A DNA stretch of 33,115 nt, taken from NCBI GenBank assembly GCA_900549975.1, contig URQK01000006.1:1-33115 (forward strand), written 5' to 3'. Each line of letters opens with the position of its first letter. Positions within the stretch are counted from its first letter, which is position 1. Of the stretch, positions 15,337 through 24,326 are shown in pieces. The notes under the pieces are model-generated. The model did no database searches. It saw only the letters and a program-made list of their open reading frames with translations, and was not told the DNA's origin. Source of the DNA: an uncultured Mollicutes bacterium (GTDB lineage Bacteria > Bacillota_I > Bacilli_A > RFN20 > CAG-826). The translations under genes and the position numbers were made by a program.

Positions 15337-15898
15337 ATCTTCTTGCTTTAAAACTTTTAAACCAGTATTTTACGTAATTATGTAAATCATCTATTGTGTT
15401 TGTGGAATAACCACGACAATATTTGATATATTCACATAATACACCATCGACAAAAACGCTAATATCGAGTTCGAGGTGGTTACGATTCACTAAATGTGGA
15501 TCATTATTACAAATCTCTAATAGCTTACCAATAACAAGTGAGGTAAGCTTTTTTGATGCAAAAGCAACATCGTTGGATTTACAAATGAGACGATAGTTTT
15601 CATTGTTCGCGGTAATATATTCAAAGAATTGGTCAATTAATTCTTCAAAAGTTAAACATGACACTAATTTGATATTGCTATAAAATTGATCAATTAATTC
15701 GTTTTCAAAATCTTCGGCAACGCAATATATATCATCATAATGAGAATAGAACGTGCCACGATTTATATTAGCGCGTTTTACTAATTCAGTAACAGAAATT
15801 TTACTGATTTCTTTCTTTTCACTGAGCATTTCTGCAAATGTCGATTTAATAAAGGCTCTTGTTTTTTTTGATGAGTTATTTAAATTTTTGGCTTTCAT
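15329..15898 (-). CDS. TetR/AcrR family transcriptional regulator
   Basis: A 189-residue repressor. The N-terminal helix-turn-helix (about 12-58) reads TRAFIKSTFAEML, ISVTELVKRANINRGTFYSHY and DIYCVAEDFENEL, which is the TetR_N pattern with the recognition helix at NRGTFYSHY. The rest is a divergent helical ligand domain. AGGAGG precedes the ATG. It is transcribed away from the ABC exporter operon at 16043, and the shared intergenic region holds five similar 13-mers that cover its own promoter. It therefore probably represses both itself and the exporter, releasing on binding a toxic ligand. Its 3' end overlaps the convergent HAD gene by eight bases. Confidence 0.88.
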   Translation of the reverse strand: MKAKNLNNSSKKTRAFIKSTFAEMLSEKKEISKISVTELVKRANINRGTFYSHYDDIYCVAEDFENELIDQFYSNIKLVSCLTFEELIDQFFEYITANNENYRLICKSNDVAFASKKLTSLVIGKLLEICNNDPHLVNRNHLELDISVFVDGVLCEYIKYCRGYSTNTIDDLHNYVKYWFKSFKARRFK

Positions 15899-15922
15899 AA
15901 ATTGTCCTCCTATACAGTTTTG

Positions 15923-16020
15923 TTAACAATGTTGAAATTTTAACAACGATGATAAAAATGTGGTTTAACATCGTTCATAAATAATATATCTTAACATCGT
16001 TCAAATGTCAACAATGTTGA
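15923..16020. promoter_or_regulatory. Cluster of five TetR operator-like 13-mers
   Basis: Five copies of a motif close to TTAACAnyGTTgA start at 15923, 15940, 15965, 15991 and 16008. Copies three and four (TTAACATCGTTCA) are identical. Copy five (TCAACAATGTTGA) is a perfect palindrome around one base. Start-to-start spacings are 17, 25, 26 and 17, so two 30-bp double sites flank a central single one. The likely ligand is the TetR protein encoded next door. Confidence 0.75.
15983..16011 (-). promoter_or_regulatory. Promoter of the tetR gene
   Basis: On the minus strand TTGACA (complement of 16006-16011), a 17-bp spacer and TATATT (complement of 15983-15988) form a near-consensus promoter. Operator copy four lies within the spacer, copy five overlaps the -35 and copy three covers the expected start near 15976. 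This strongly suggests autorepression. No equally good plus-strand promoter for the exporter was found. Confidence 0.7.
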
Positions 16021-16042
16021 TTTATAGGAAAGGAGGAACATT

Positions 16043-16978
16043 ATGGAAAACGTTATAGAAGTTAAAAATTTAACAAAAGATTATGGAAGTGGACGTGGTG
16101 TCTTTGATGTAAGCTTTGTGGTTAAAAAAGGCGAAGTATTTGGATTTTTAGGACCTAATGGTGCAGGTAAATCAACCACTATTAGACACTTGATGGGATT
16201 TTCAAAACCGGATAAAGGAAATACTTATATATTAGGAGAGCCTACATTTAATAAATATTATGAAATATTAAATCATGTTGGCTACATTCCTGGAGAAATT
16301 GCTTTACCAGCGGGATTAACAGGATGGCAATTCTTACGAATGATGCAAGATTTACAACACATTCATAACGAAGAAAAATTAAATAGTATGTTAACATTAT
16401 TTGAATTAGATGATGTTACATTACAAGGCGAAACAAAAAGAATGAGTTTAGGGGTAAAAAGAAAACTGGCCATTGTTGCAGCATTTATGAGTGACCCTGA
16501 TGTCTTGATTCTTGATGAGCCTACTAGTGGACTTGATCCAGTTATGCAAGAAAACTTTATTAATTTTATTCACGAAGAAAAAAGTAGAGGTAAGACAATT
16601 TTGCTTTCAAGTCATATTTTCTCAGAAATTGATTCTACTTGTGATCGTATAGCAATTATTAAAGATGGAAAAATCGTTTCTGAATTTGTTGCGGATGATT
16701 TAAAACATGCTTCGAAAAAAAATTATACTATTGATTTTAAAAATGAAAAGAATGTTAGTAAATTTAAAAAATTTATTAATAAAATTCCATCTGCTGAAAT
16801 CTTAAAAGTAGATGGCAATAAAGTATTTATATCATTAGAAGATGAAGATATGAATAAAGCAATCGAAATATTATCTGGATTAGAAATTAATGAGTTTTCA
16901 AATCGCAAAGAATCATTAGAAGATTACTTTATGAAATTCTATAAAGAAGATAAAGACTTTGGAGGTGCTTTAAAATGA
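16043..16978 (+). CDS. ABC-2 type exporter, ATP-binding subunit 1
   Basis: A 311-residue ATPase subunit. Walker A is GPNGAGKST (37-45), the signature is RMSLGVKRKL (a relaxed form of LSGGQ, usual in ABC-2 exporters), Walker B with the catalytic Glu is VLILDEPTSGLDP, and the switch His is in SSHIF. The last 80 residues form the accessory domain typical of BcrA/CcmA-like ATPases. AAGGAGG precedes the ATG. The stop overlaps the next ATPase start by four bases (ATGA), implying coupled synthesis of two unequal ATPases that would pair on one permease. Expression is probably controlled by the divergent TetR. Confidence 0.93.
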   Translation: MENVIEVKNLTKDYGSGRGVFDVSFVVKKGEVFGFLGPNGAGKSTTIRHLMGFSKPDKGNTYILGEPTFNKYYEILNHVGYIPGEIALPAGLTGWQFLRMMQDLQHIHNEEKLNSMLTLFELDDVTLQGETKRMSLGVKRKLAIVAAFMSDPDVLILDEPTSGLDPVMQENFINFIHEEKSRGKTILLSSHIFSEIDSTCDRIAIIKDGKIVSEFVADDLKHASKKNYTIDFKNEKNVSKFKKFINKIPSAEILKVDGNKVFISLEDEDMNKAIEILSGLEINEFSNRKESLEDYFMKFYKEDKDFGGALK

Positions 16979-17877
16979 GTGTCATTGAAATAAAAGACTT
17001 AACTAAAGATTATGGAAATAATCAAGGCATCTTTGACATCAATTTAAATATCGAGCAAGGCGAAATGATTGGATTTGTTGGCACTAATGGAAGTGGAAAA
17101 ACCACAACTATTCGTAACATTATGGGATTTATTAAACCTACAAGCGGACAAGTATTAGTTAACAATAAATCTTCTTGGGAACATGCTAGTGAAATTGTAA
17201 AAGATATTGGCTATGTGCCTGGAGAAATTGCTTTTCCAGATTTAAAAACAGGTATTGATTTTCTTAAATGTCAAGCGGAGTTCTTAAACATGAAGAATAT
17301 GGATTACGCTAATGAATTAATTGAAAGATTACAACTAGATCCACGCGCTAATTTAAAAAGAATGAGTAAAGGTATGAAACAAAAAACCGCACTAGTGGCA
17401 GCTTTGATGAATGATGCACCAATTATTATTCTTGATGAACCAACCACTGGTCTTGATCCTTTGATGCGTGTAACCTTCCTAGATATTATCAAAGAAGAGC
17501 ATAAAAAAGGAAAAACAATATTTATGTCTAGTCATATGTTTGAAGAACTTGAAACAACATGTGATCGTGTTGCCTTAATTAATGATGGACACATTATTGA
17601 TGTTGTGAATATGGATGAGATTCGTAATCGTCCAATTAAAGATTTTAAAATTGAATTTAAGTCTACTGATGATTATAAAAATTTTTTAAAAGAAAAATAT
17701 ACGATTACTCGTAAACAAAAACAATATAATCAAGTGACTATTTCAATTAACGCTAAGGAGACAGGGGAATTATTAAAAACATTAAAAAACTATGATGTGA
17801 AATTCATTTCTGAAATACCTTATACCTTAGAAAAACATTTTAAAAAAGTATTATTAGAAAAAAAGGAGAGTAAGTAA
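16975..17877 (+). CDS. ABC-2 type exporter, ATP-binding subunit 2
   Basis: A 300-residue ATPase, paralogous to its upstream neighbour. Walker A is GTNGSGKTT (36-44), the signature RMSKGMKQK, Walker B IIILDEPTTGLDP and the switch His in SSHMF. Both ATPases keep the catalytic Glu, so both sites could hydrolyse ATP. GGAGG at 16961-16965 precedes the ATG. It is followed after a single base by the permease gene, fitting a two-ATPase, one-permease exporter. Confidence 0.93.
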   Translation: MSVIEIKDLTKDYGNNQGIFDINLNIEQGEMIGFVGTNGSGKTTTIRNIMGFIKPTSGQVLVNNKSSWEHASEIVKDIGYVPGEIAFPDLKTGIDFLKCQAEFLNMKNMDYANELIERLQLDPRANLKRMSKGMKQKTALVAALMNDAPIIILDEPTTGLDPLMRVTFLDIIKEEHKKGKTIFMSSHMFEELETTCDRVALINDGHIIDVVNMDEIRNRPIKDFKIEFKSTDDYKNFLKEKYTITRKQKQYNQVTISINAKETGELLKTLKNYDVKFISEIPYTLEKHFKKVLLEKKESK

Positions 17878-17878
17878 T

Positions 17879-19696
17879 ATGTTTAGTAAAGCACTTTTTA
17901 AACAATCTTGTAAGGCAAATGGTACAATGTGGGCTATTATCACATTTGCAGTTTGCTTCATGTTAGCGTGTGTTATGCTCATTAGTGGTAATGGTAATAT
18001 TGGTGAAACCAAAAATGCGATTCAAGATACCATTGTTACCAAAGAAATTGATGCACTTTTAGAAAAACAAGCTATTAGTTTTTATAGCACACAAACTGAG
18101 GGCATGATTCAATTTGATAATTATTTTGTTCAAGATGCAAGTGATGCATTAGTTTATGATGGGAAATTCAATTATTGGCTAAACGCTATGCCAAAAAGTA
18201 GTGACTATAGCGATTTAAATCAATATCAACAAGCAATGGCGGCTTGGCAAGGTCAAATGCCTACACCAGAAACATTAGTCGAACAATTATATGCAAAAAA
18301 CTATAGTGATTGGACTAAAAATCAACCAGTTAGAGAAAACTATGATAGTGATGAAACTTATAACAAAGCCTTAGTTAGCTGGTCAAGCAGCAATCCCGCT
18401 AATCAAAAAGGCGCATTAAATGTTAGTTTCTTAGTCGCTACTAGTCAATTAAAAGAATATTATTATGAAGAAAACGAGGCAGGAGAAAAAGTAGAAACTA
18501 CTGCGGGAACTGAAAGATTTGGTACAACTATGTTTGCCATTAAACCAGATATGGTAAGTCCAGAAATCTTTACTGATAATAACGAAAAAATGTTTGATGA
18601 TTATGATGTTACTTCATTAGTAATGCACATTAGTGCAGGAGATGTTAACGCTTATTTAACTAGCGAAGAAAGAAATGATTATCGTGCCGATCGTGCCGAA
18701 ACTGCTTCATCAGTATTCTTAGCAGGACAAGTAACTAAACCAGACATGGTAAATACAATTATCGAGGCATTATCTAACTATGGTGTTGATGAAGAAAAAT
18801 ATGCTTCATTTAATTATAACTATCAAACAGTACGTCATATGTCAATGACAAGTACAATTAGTTACCGTAATCGTTTGACTTATGAAGTTGGTTTATTAGA
18901 TGAAAAATTAGCAAATGGTGAAATTAAAAATCAAGAAGAATATAAGGTTGCTTATGCCAAAATAAATGAAGAATTAATTGGTGATGTTGCGGGAAGTTTA
19001 TTATCTTCTTTACCTAGTGATGTTTCAGATGCTTTAAAAGAAGTAGGAACACTTGATTTATATAGTTTAATTGTTGGATCTATTTTCTATAAATTAGCTG
19101 GTTTATTATTACCTATTATTTATATGATTATGGCTTCTAATAACTTAATAAGCGGTCAAGTTGATAGTGGTTCTATGGCTTATGTCTTATCAACATCAAC
19201 TAAAAGAAAAACTGTTGTATTTACTCAAGCTGTTTATCTTATCGGATCATTACTTGCTATGTTTGGCTTAACTACTATTACAGGCTGTGTTTGCTTAGCA
19301 ATTGTCGGTCAAGAAGTTCAATTAACATATGGACACTTAATCTTACTTAATGTCGGTGCATTCTTAGTCTTATTTGCATTATCAGGATTATGTTTCTTAA
19401 CATCTTGCTGGTTTGATCGTAGCAAACGTTCAATGGCAGTTGGTGGTGGATTATCAATATTTGCTTTAGTCGCCGCAATGTTAGGATTATTTGGTAGCCA
19501 AGTAATTCCATCTGTTGTCCGTTTGGATGCTTTAAATAACTTTAACTTTGTGACAATTATTACTTTGTTTGATTCTATTTCAATTATTAATGGTACAACC
19601 GTATTTATTTGGAAATTCGTAATATTATTTGCGTTAGGTTTATTAGGATATATAATTGGTTCTACTAGATTTGTTAAAAAAGATTTACCATTATAG
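17879..19696 (+). CDS. ABC-2 type exporter permease with large external domain
   Basis: A 605-residue membrane protein. One helix lies near the N-terminus (about 15-37), then a long hydrophilic stretch of some 350 residues, then about five helices in the last 210 residues, including LLLPIIYMIMASNNLISGQVDSGSM, the usual ABC-2 region contacting the ATPases. The long segment between helices one and two should lie outside the cell and is rich in Tyr, Asp and Gln, with two near-repeats (LNQYQQAMAAWQGQMP and DETYNKALVSWSSSNP). GGAGAG precedes the ATG. Such domains occur in exporters of peptides or lipids, but the cargo is unknown. The C-terminus ends right before a TerB-like gene. Confidence 0.85.
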   Translation: MFSKALFKQSCKANGTMWAIITFAVCFMLACVMLISGNGNIGETKNAIQDTIVTKEIDALLEKQAISFYSTQTEGMIQFDNYFVQDASDALVYDGKFNYWLNAMPKSSDYSDLNQYQQAMAAWQGQMPTPETLVEQLYAKNYSDWTKNQPVRENYDSDETYNKALVSWSSSNPANQKGALNVSFLVATSQLKEYYYEENEAGEKVETTAGTERFGTTMFAIKPDMVSPEIFTDNNEKMFDDYDVTSLVMHISAGDVNAYLTSEERNDYRADRAETASSVFLAGQVTKPDMVNTIIEALSNYGVDEEKYASFNYNYQTVRHMSMTSTISYRNRLTYEVGLLDEKLANGEIKNQEEYKVAYAKINEELIGDVAGSLLSSLPSDVSDALKEVGTLDLYSLIVGSIFYKLAGLLLPIIYMIMASNNLISGQVDSGSMAYVLSTSTKRKTVVFTQAVYLIGSLLAMFGLTTITGCVCLAIVGQEVQLTYGHLILLNVGAFLVLFALSGLCFLTSCWFDRSKRSMAVGGGLSIFALVAAMLGLFGSQVIPSVVRLDALNNFNFVTIITLFDSISIINGTTVFIWKFVILFALGLLGYIIGSTRFVKKDLPL

Positions 19697-19711
19697 TAAG
19701 GAGTGAATATT

Positions 19712-20164
19712 ATGTTTGATTTTAAAAAATTATGTAATGAGTATGAAAGTTTATCTACTGTTGAAAGAGGCGTTTTACTAGCGGAAAAGTCAGCAGTAGT
19801 ATTAGCTAAATTGCACACTCTAAATATTGAAGAGATTGATCCGATTGAAACTTATGTTGCTTTTATTTTAGGTGCGATAGTATCAGATGGAGTAATTGAT
19901 GAAAAGGAATATTTATTAATGTATCCAGCATTAGTAAAAACATTTGGAAATGATTTTGATTTCCAAACAATTAAAACATCATTTAAAAAAGACAAAGAAG
20001 GTCGCTCAATGATTAAAAAACATAATCAAGACATGGTTAAAATCATGTCTTATTTAGATGAATCATTAGTGGCTGACTTAATCTCTTTATGTTTACTAAT
20101 TGTTAGCGTTGATGGAAAAGTTACTTTAAAAGAACGTCATTATATTAAAAAATTATGTAAATAA
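19712..20164 (+). CDS. TerB-like domain protein
   Basis: A 150-residue, probably cytosolic, all-helical protein. Two acidic motifs, GAIVSDGVIDEKE (about 49-61) and LLIVSVDGKVTLKERHYIKKL (about 128-148), match the paired helix-acidic-helix repeats of the TerB/DjlA-N fold, which is often membrane-associated and metal-binding. The GTG at 19703 overlaps the TAAGGAG ribosome site, so the ATG at 19712 is taken as start. It follows the exporter permease by 15 bases and appears to be the fourth gene of the TetR-controlled operon. An accessory role at the membrane is plausible; tellurite resistance should not be assumed. Confidence 0.55.
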   Translation: MFDFKKLCNEYESLSTVERGVLLAEKSAVVLAKLHTLNIEEIDPIETYVAFILGAIVSDGVIDEKEYLLMYPALVKTFGNDFDFQTIKTSFKKDKEGRSMIKKHNQDMVKIMSYLDESLVADLISLCLLIVSVDGKVTLKERHYIKKLCK

Positions 20165-20189
20165 TTTCATCTAAAATCTATCGAAATAT

Positions 20190-20218
20190 TTAAAAGTATG
20201 TTATCATTATTTTAATAT
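20190..20218 (+). promoter_or_regulatory. Weak candidate promoter of the second degV gene
   Basis: TTAAAA (20190-20195), a 17-bp spacer and TAATAT (20213-20218) lie just upstream of the gene, in a gap with no terminator. Both hexamers match only 4 of 6 consensus bases. Confidence 0.3.
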
Positions 20219-20239
20219 GTTTTTTAAGGAGTGAATTTT

Positions 20240-21088
20240 ATGTCCAATATTGTTATATCTACTGATAGTACTGCTGATTTATCGCCAGAATTAATTGCTA
20301 AACACAAAATATCTATTGCACCATTACATGTTATTTTGGGTGAAGAAGATTATCTTGATGGTGTTAATATTACACCACAAATGATATTTGAGTATGTAGC
20401 TAAAACTGGTGTATTACCAAAAACAAGTGCTTGTTCAGTTGAACAATATTTGACATTATTTGCTGAACTATTAAAAAACAATGATGAAGTTATCCATTTT
20501 GATATCTCCACTGATTGTTCTTCTAGTGGCGTAAATGCTAAATTAGCCTCAGAATCATTTAATGGTAGAGTACATGTTATTGATACCCGTCAATTATCAA
20601 CAGGACAAGGATTACTTGTTATGAAAGCTGTTGATTTAAGAGCAGAAGGAAAATCCGCTAAAGAAATCGTAGATTATATTGAAAGTATTAAAACTAAAAC
20701 ACAAACATCGTTCGTTGTTGATACTACCGATTACTTATGCAAAGGTGGAAGATGTAGCTCAGTTGCCAATTTAATGGCTAATATATTTAAAATTCATCCA
20801 TCAATTGATATGAAAGATGGTAAATTAGGTGTTAAGAAGAAATATCGTGGTAAATTAAAAAGTTGTATTGCTAAATATGTTGATGATTTAGCAGAAGAAT
20901 ATAAAGATTACGATGATACTCGTGTGTTTATTACGCATGCATCTTGTACTGATGATATTGTTGATTGCATTAAAGAAAAACTTCAACAAGAGTTTAAATT
21001 CAAAGAAATCATTGTCACAGTTGCGGGATCTGTTGTTACTAGCCATTGCGGTCAAGGAACTTTAGGAGTTTTATTCATTCGTAATTGA
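20240..21088 (+). CDS. DegV family fatty-acid-binding protein (second copy)
   Basis: A 282-residue DegV protein with the textbook start IVISTDSTADLSPEL, a DISTDCSSSGVNAKL loop (about 82-96), VDTTDYLCKGGRCS (about 160-173, the L-x-x-G-G-R family motif), and the C-terminal VVTSHCGQGTLGVLFI. It should bind a fatty-acyl chain in a cleft between two lobes. TAAGGAG (20225-20231) places the start at the ATG at 20240 rather than the GTG inside that ribosome site. It is closer to the family consensus than the DegV at position 4 and ends in TGA. The downstream gap of 50 bases to a small membrane protein has no terminator. Confidence 0.93.
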   Translation: MSNIVISTDSTADLSPELIAKHKISIAPLHVILGEEDYLDGVNITPQMIFEYVAKTGVLPKTSACSVEQYLTLFAELLKNNDEVIHFDISTDCSSSGVNAKLASESFNGRVHVIDTRQLSTGQGLLVMKAVDLRAEGKSAKEIVDYIESIKTKTQTSFVVDTTDYLCKGGRCSSVANLMANIFKIHPSIDMKDGKLGVKKKYRGKLKSCIAKYVDDLAEEYKDYDDTRVFITHASCTDDIVDCIKEKLQQEFKFKEIIVTVAGSVVTSHCGQGTLGVLFIRN

Positions 21089-21138
21089 GAAAATATCAAT
21101 AATTTGTTAGAATATTTTTGAAAGGAGAAGAAAAAAAT

Positions 21139-21648
21139 ATGGCAAAAAGAAAATCAAAAAAGAGTTTTGGAGGAGTTGCAAATTTATGCTTGGCATTATC
21201 ATTCTTATTAGGTGTAGCTACATTTGTTATGACATTCTTTGCTGGAATACAAATTGATTTATCAATTACTAAACTTAATGTTTCATTCCCTGAAATATTC
21301 TTTGGAAGTAGTGAAAGTTTTGGAAGTGCAACGCTTCAACTTCATAAAGGCGCCATTTTACCATTCATTGCTTACATAGTTGTTTTTGTTTCAGCATTAT
21401 TAATTGTATTAGCAGTAGTTATGAAAAAAGCAAGTTTCGTTAAATTGTTTGCTTTTGTTTGCGGTGCTTTGATGATTGCCGGTGGTATTGTTATTTTATG
21501 TACACCTTCAATATTTGCATCTACAAACGAACTTGGTGATTCATTCAAAATCACACAAAATGCTATTGGCTTAATTAGTGGTATACTTGCTATTTGTGGT
21601 GGCGTATTATCTGTATTTAGTTTAATTGCAAATAAATTATTTAAATAA
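21139..21648 (+). CDS. Four-helix membrane protein of unknown function
   Basis: A 169-residue protein I do not recognise. After a basic start (MAKRKSKKSF) there are four hydrophobic helices at about 14-37, 71-95, 100-122 and 140-165. The first loop (about 38-70) and the loop before helix four are predicted outside. A frame from an upstream TTG (21118) is less likely, because AAAGGAG (21121-21127) precedes the ATG at 21139. It is probably co-transcribed with the second degV, and a strong terminator follows. No catalytic motif was seen. Confidence 0.7.
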   Translation: MAKRKSKKSFGGVANLCLALSFLLGVATFVMTFFAGIQIDLSITKLNVSFPEIFFGSSESFGSATLQLHKGAILPFIAYIVVFVSALLIVLAVVMKKASFVKLFAFVCGALMIAGGIVILCTPSIFASTNELGDSFKITQNAIGLISGILAICGGVLSVFSLIANKLFK

Positions 21649-21676
21649 TTGTAAAATTATAAATTAAATTTATAGA

Positions 21677-21708
21677 CTATGGGTTTAAAATCCCATAGCC
21701 TTTTTTTT
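21677..21708 (+). terminator. Rho-independent terminator
   Basis: CTATGGG (21677-21683) pairs with CCCATAG (21692-21698) around an 8-nt loop, followed after CC by eight T residues (21701-21708). It closes the degV-membrane protein unit. Confidence 0.92.
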
Positions 21709-21854
21709 GCGCTTAAATCTTCATTTTTATATTAAAAATGATATTATATTTTCTCAACCAAATTATATAAATTACGACATTAATTTGATTTATTGGAACT
21801 TTTTTTAATTATAAATTTGAAATCGATTACATAAAATAATGTATAAAAAATTTA

Positions 21855-21884
21855 TTGACAAGCCAAAATTACATATGGTAAGAT
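21855..21884 (+). promoter_or_regulatory. Promoter of the peptide-importer operon
   Basis: A perfect TTGACA (21855-21860), an 18-bp spacer and TAAGAT (21879-21884) preceded by TGG, which supplies an extended -10 element. The leader is about 50 bases and contains a small hairpin, GGGAC (21904-21908) with GTCCT (21917-21921), just before the ribosome site. The remaining gap (21709-21854) is very AT-rich and shows nothing recognisable. Confidence 0.72.
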
Positions 21885-21939
21885 AGCGTCAATTAAAATT
21901 TATGGGACGATTGACTGTCCTAAGAAAGGAATAATTTTT

Positions 21940-24303
21940 ATGAAAAGGAACAATTTTTTGTTACTCTCTATTTTTGCTATCACTTCGTTAGCATCTTGTG
22001 GCGGAGGGGGTGAAGGAAAAGGAGTTTACACTTATCGCGACTACACTATGGTATCGCCATCTAACTGGAATGAATTAACTTATCAAGATGAGAACGATAC
22101 TCAGATTATGTCACAAATTGGTAGTTCATTCTTTAGTTTCGATTATAAGTTTGATAGTGAAGGAAAGATTATTGATAATGATTTTACTGTTAACTATGAT
22201 GCCGCAACTAAGCTTGAAGATGTTACCAAGACTTATGCGGGTAATGCGAAGTGGGGTATCCCTGCTGGATCACAGTCAGCAAGGGCATATAAGATTACTT
22301 TAAGACAAGACTTAAAATGGGATGATGGAACTAAGATTGATGCATCTGATTTCGTTTATACTATGAAAGAACAATTAGCACCAGAATTTAAAAACTATCG
22401 TGCTGATTCTTTCTATACAGGTGCCAATGTTATTCATAATGCTAAGAACTATTTCAATAATGGACAAAAGGCTTTGGCAACACCTACAGAAGTTATTGCT
22501 AATGATAAATTATCTAGCGTAGATGCTTTCCTCACTAAATTCGGTAATGAAAAGGGTTATATTAACTGGGATTACTCATTCGGAGCCGTTTTAGATAAAG
22601 ATGGAAATGCAATAGGTGAGGCAAAAGATGAAATCGTCGATAGTGGTTTAACTATAAAACAACTTCGTGACTTATGGGTAAATATGGCTGCGGATTTTGG
22701 AACTACTGAAGAAGTAATGCTTGGTTATTTCTTAAATGAAGCTTCCATGTACTATGATTTCCCAAAAATGGATTATGATGGTAATGTAGGATTATTTGTT
22801 GGTGATAATAATTTTGAATTAGTATTGATTCTTGATAATCCACTTCAATTATTAGAAGAAGATGGTTCATTAAGTTATAAAGCTGCTTATAATATGTCAA
22901 GCTTACCATTAGTTCAAAAATCAAAATATGAAGCTAATAAACAAGCACCACAACTTGGTTCAACATTATGGACTTCGACTTATAATAGTGATGTTTCCTC
23001 TTCTTCATCTTGGGGACCTTATAAATTAACTTCTTTCCAAACTGGTAAACAATACATCCTTGAAAAGAATGAAAACTGGTATGGATATAATTCGGACTTA
23101 TATAAAGGACAATATATGACAACTAGAATTGTATGTGAAACAATTCCAGAATGGAAAACAGCATGGCAAGATTTCCAAAAAGGAAATTTAACTTCAATTG
23201 GCATTGATCCTTCCGTAGCGGCAGACTATAAAAATAGTTCACAAGCGGTATTTACTCCTAGCGACTTTGTTCAATCTTTACAACTTCAATCAAGTGAAAA
23301 AGCATTAAGAGCAAATGAAACTTCTGGAGTTAATAAAACTATTTTATTACAAAGTGATTTTAGAAAAGCAATTTCCTTGGCTATTGATAGAAGTGAATAT
23401 GCGGCTAAATGTACAACAAGTTCTAAAGCTGGATTTGGTATATTTACACCAGTTCATTACTATGATGTAGCCCATGGTAAAGCATATCGAGATGCTGATG
23501 CTGCTAAAGAAACATTATGTAAAGTTTATGGTGTCGATCCTTCTAAATATGATAGTTTAGATGCAGCACAAGCCGCAATTACTGGTTATGATTTAAAACA
23601 AGCACGCGCTTTAGTTGATAGTGCTTATGACAAAGCATTAGCAGCAGGCGATATTAAAGCTACGGATAAAGTTGTATTAGTAGTAGGAACTGCTGATGAT
23701 ACATCTTCTTCATTCCTTAGAACATTTGATTTTCTCGAGACTGCTTTGAAAAACATGGTCAAAGAGACAAAACTTGAAGGAAGATTAGAATTACAACACA
23801 AAGCTTACCAAAGCCAATGGGCAAATGATTTTAGATCAGGCGCTTATGAAATTTGTATTGGTGGATGGACTGGCGGAGCTTGGGATCCAGGTTACTTCTT
23901 ATTAGCTTACTTATCACCAAACTATATGTATTCTGCGGCTTGGAATACATCAAGCCAAAAAATGACTTACACAATGTGTGGAAAAGAATACACAATGTCA
24001 TTAATGGATTGGTATTACTGTCTTAACGGACAAGGCAATGAAGACTGGTCAGAAGGCGCAGTTTCAGCAGAAGATAGAATTGGATTAATTGCCGCTCTTG
24101 AAGCACAAATCTTAGGCGCTTACTATACAGTACCAATTGTTTACTCATACAGTGCAACTTTGATTTCATATCAAGTTGAATACATTAGCCGTACTTATAA
24201 TACATTTATGGCTTATGGTGGAATTAGATATATGACTTACAATTACGATGATGCTGAATGGAAGTCATACATATCTAAAAACTCATTAGATTACAAACTC
24301 TAA
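21940..24303 (+). CDS. oppA: Oligopeptide ABC transporter substrate-binding lipoprotein
   Basis: A 787-residue lipoprotein of the SBP_bac_5 family, anchored outside the membrane and feeding peptides to the permeases encoded next. The lipobox is LASC at about residues 17-20, followed by a Gly-rich linker. Family phrases include YKITLRQDLKWDDGTKIDASDFVYTMKE (about 112-139, the well-known W-x-D-G-x-P-x-x-A-x-D-F motif), WGPYKLTSFQTGKQYILEKNENWYG (about 358-382) and FRKAISLAIDRSEYA (about 474-488). It is longer than the common 540-600 residues, the extra length spread through both lobes. AAAGGA precedes the ATG. Specificity for peptides is inferred from the adjoining OppD/OppF-like ATPases. Confidence 0.85.
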   Translation: MKRNNFLLLSIFAITSLASCGGGGEGKGVYTYRDYTMVSPSNWNELTYQDENDTQIMSQIGSSFFSFDYKFDSEGKIIDNDFTVNYDAATKLEDVTKTYAGNAKWGIPAGSQSARAYKITLRQDLKWDDGTKIDASDFVYTMKEQLAPEFKNYRADSFYTGANVIHNAKNYFNNGQKALATPTEVIANDKLSSVDAFLTKFGNEKGYINWDYSFGAVLDKDGNAIGEAKDEIVDSGLTIKQLRDLWVNMAADFGTTEEVMLGYFLNEASMYYDFPKMDYDGNVGLFVGDNNFELVLILDNPLQLLEEDGSLSYKAAYNMSSLPLVQKSKYEANKQAPQLGSTLWTSTYNSDVSSSSSWGPYKLTSFQTGKQYILEKNENWYGYNSDLYKGQYMTTRIVCETIPEWKTAWQDFQKGNLTSIGIDPSVAADYKNSSQAVFTPSDFVQSLQLQSSEKALRANETSGVNKTILLQSDFRKAISLAIDRSEYAAKCTTSSKAGFGIFTPVHYYDVAHGKAYRDADAAKETLCKVYGVDPSKYDSLDAAQAAITGYDLKQARALVDSAYDKALAAGDIKATDKVVLVVGTADDTSSSFLRTFDFLETALKNMVKETKLEGRLELQHKAYQSQWANDFRSGAYEICIGGWTGGAWDPGYFLLAYLSPNYMYSAAWNTSSQKMTYTMCGKEYTMSLMDWYYCLNGQGNEDWSEGAVSAEDRIGLIAALEAQILGAYYTVPIVYSYSATLISYQVEYISRTYNTFMAYGGIRYMTYNYDDAEWKSYISKNSLDYKL

Positions 24304-24326
24304 TTATAATTAGAAAAGAAACACAA

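Noticed and set aside
15566..15576. TetR-motif-like AACATCGTTGG inside the tetR gene, and AACATCGTTCG at 20704 inside degV.
   Set aside because: Both are 10-of-11 matches within coding sequence and show that such matches arise by chance.
21086..21088. Mycoplasma code, with TGA read as tryptophan.
   Set aside because: Family lengths end at TGA here and at 16976-16978, and tryptophans in conserved positions are TGG.
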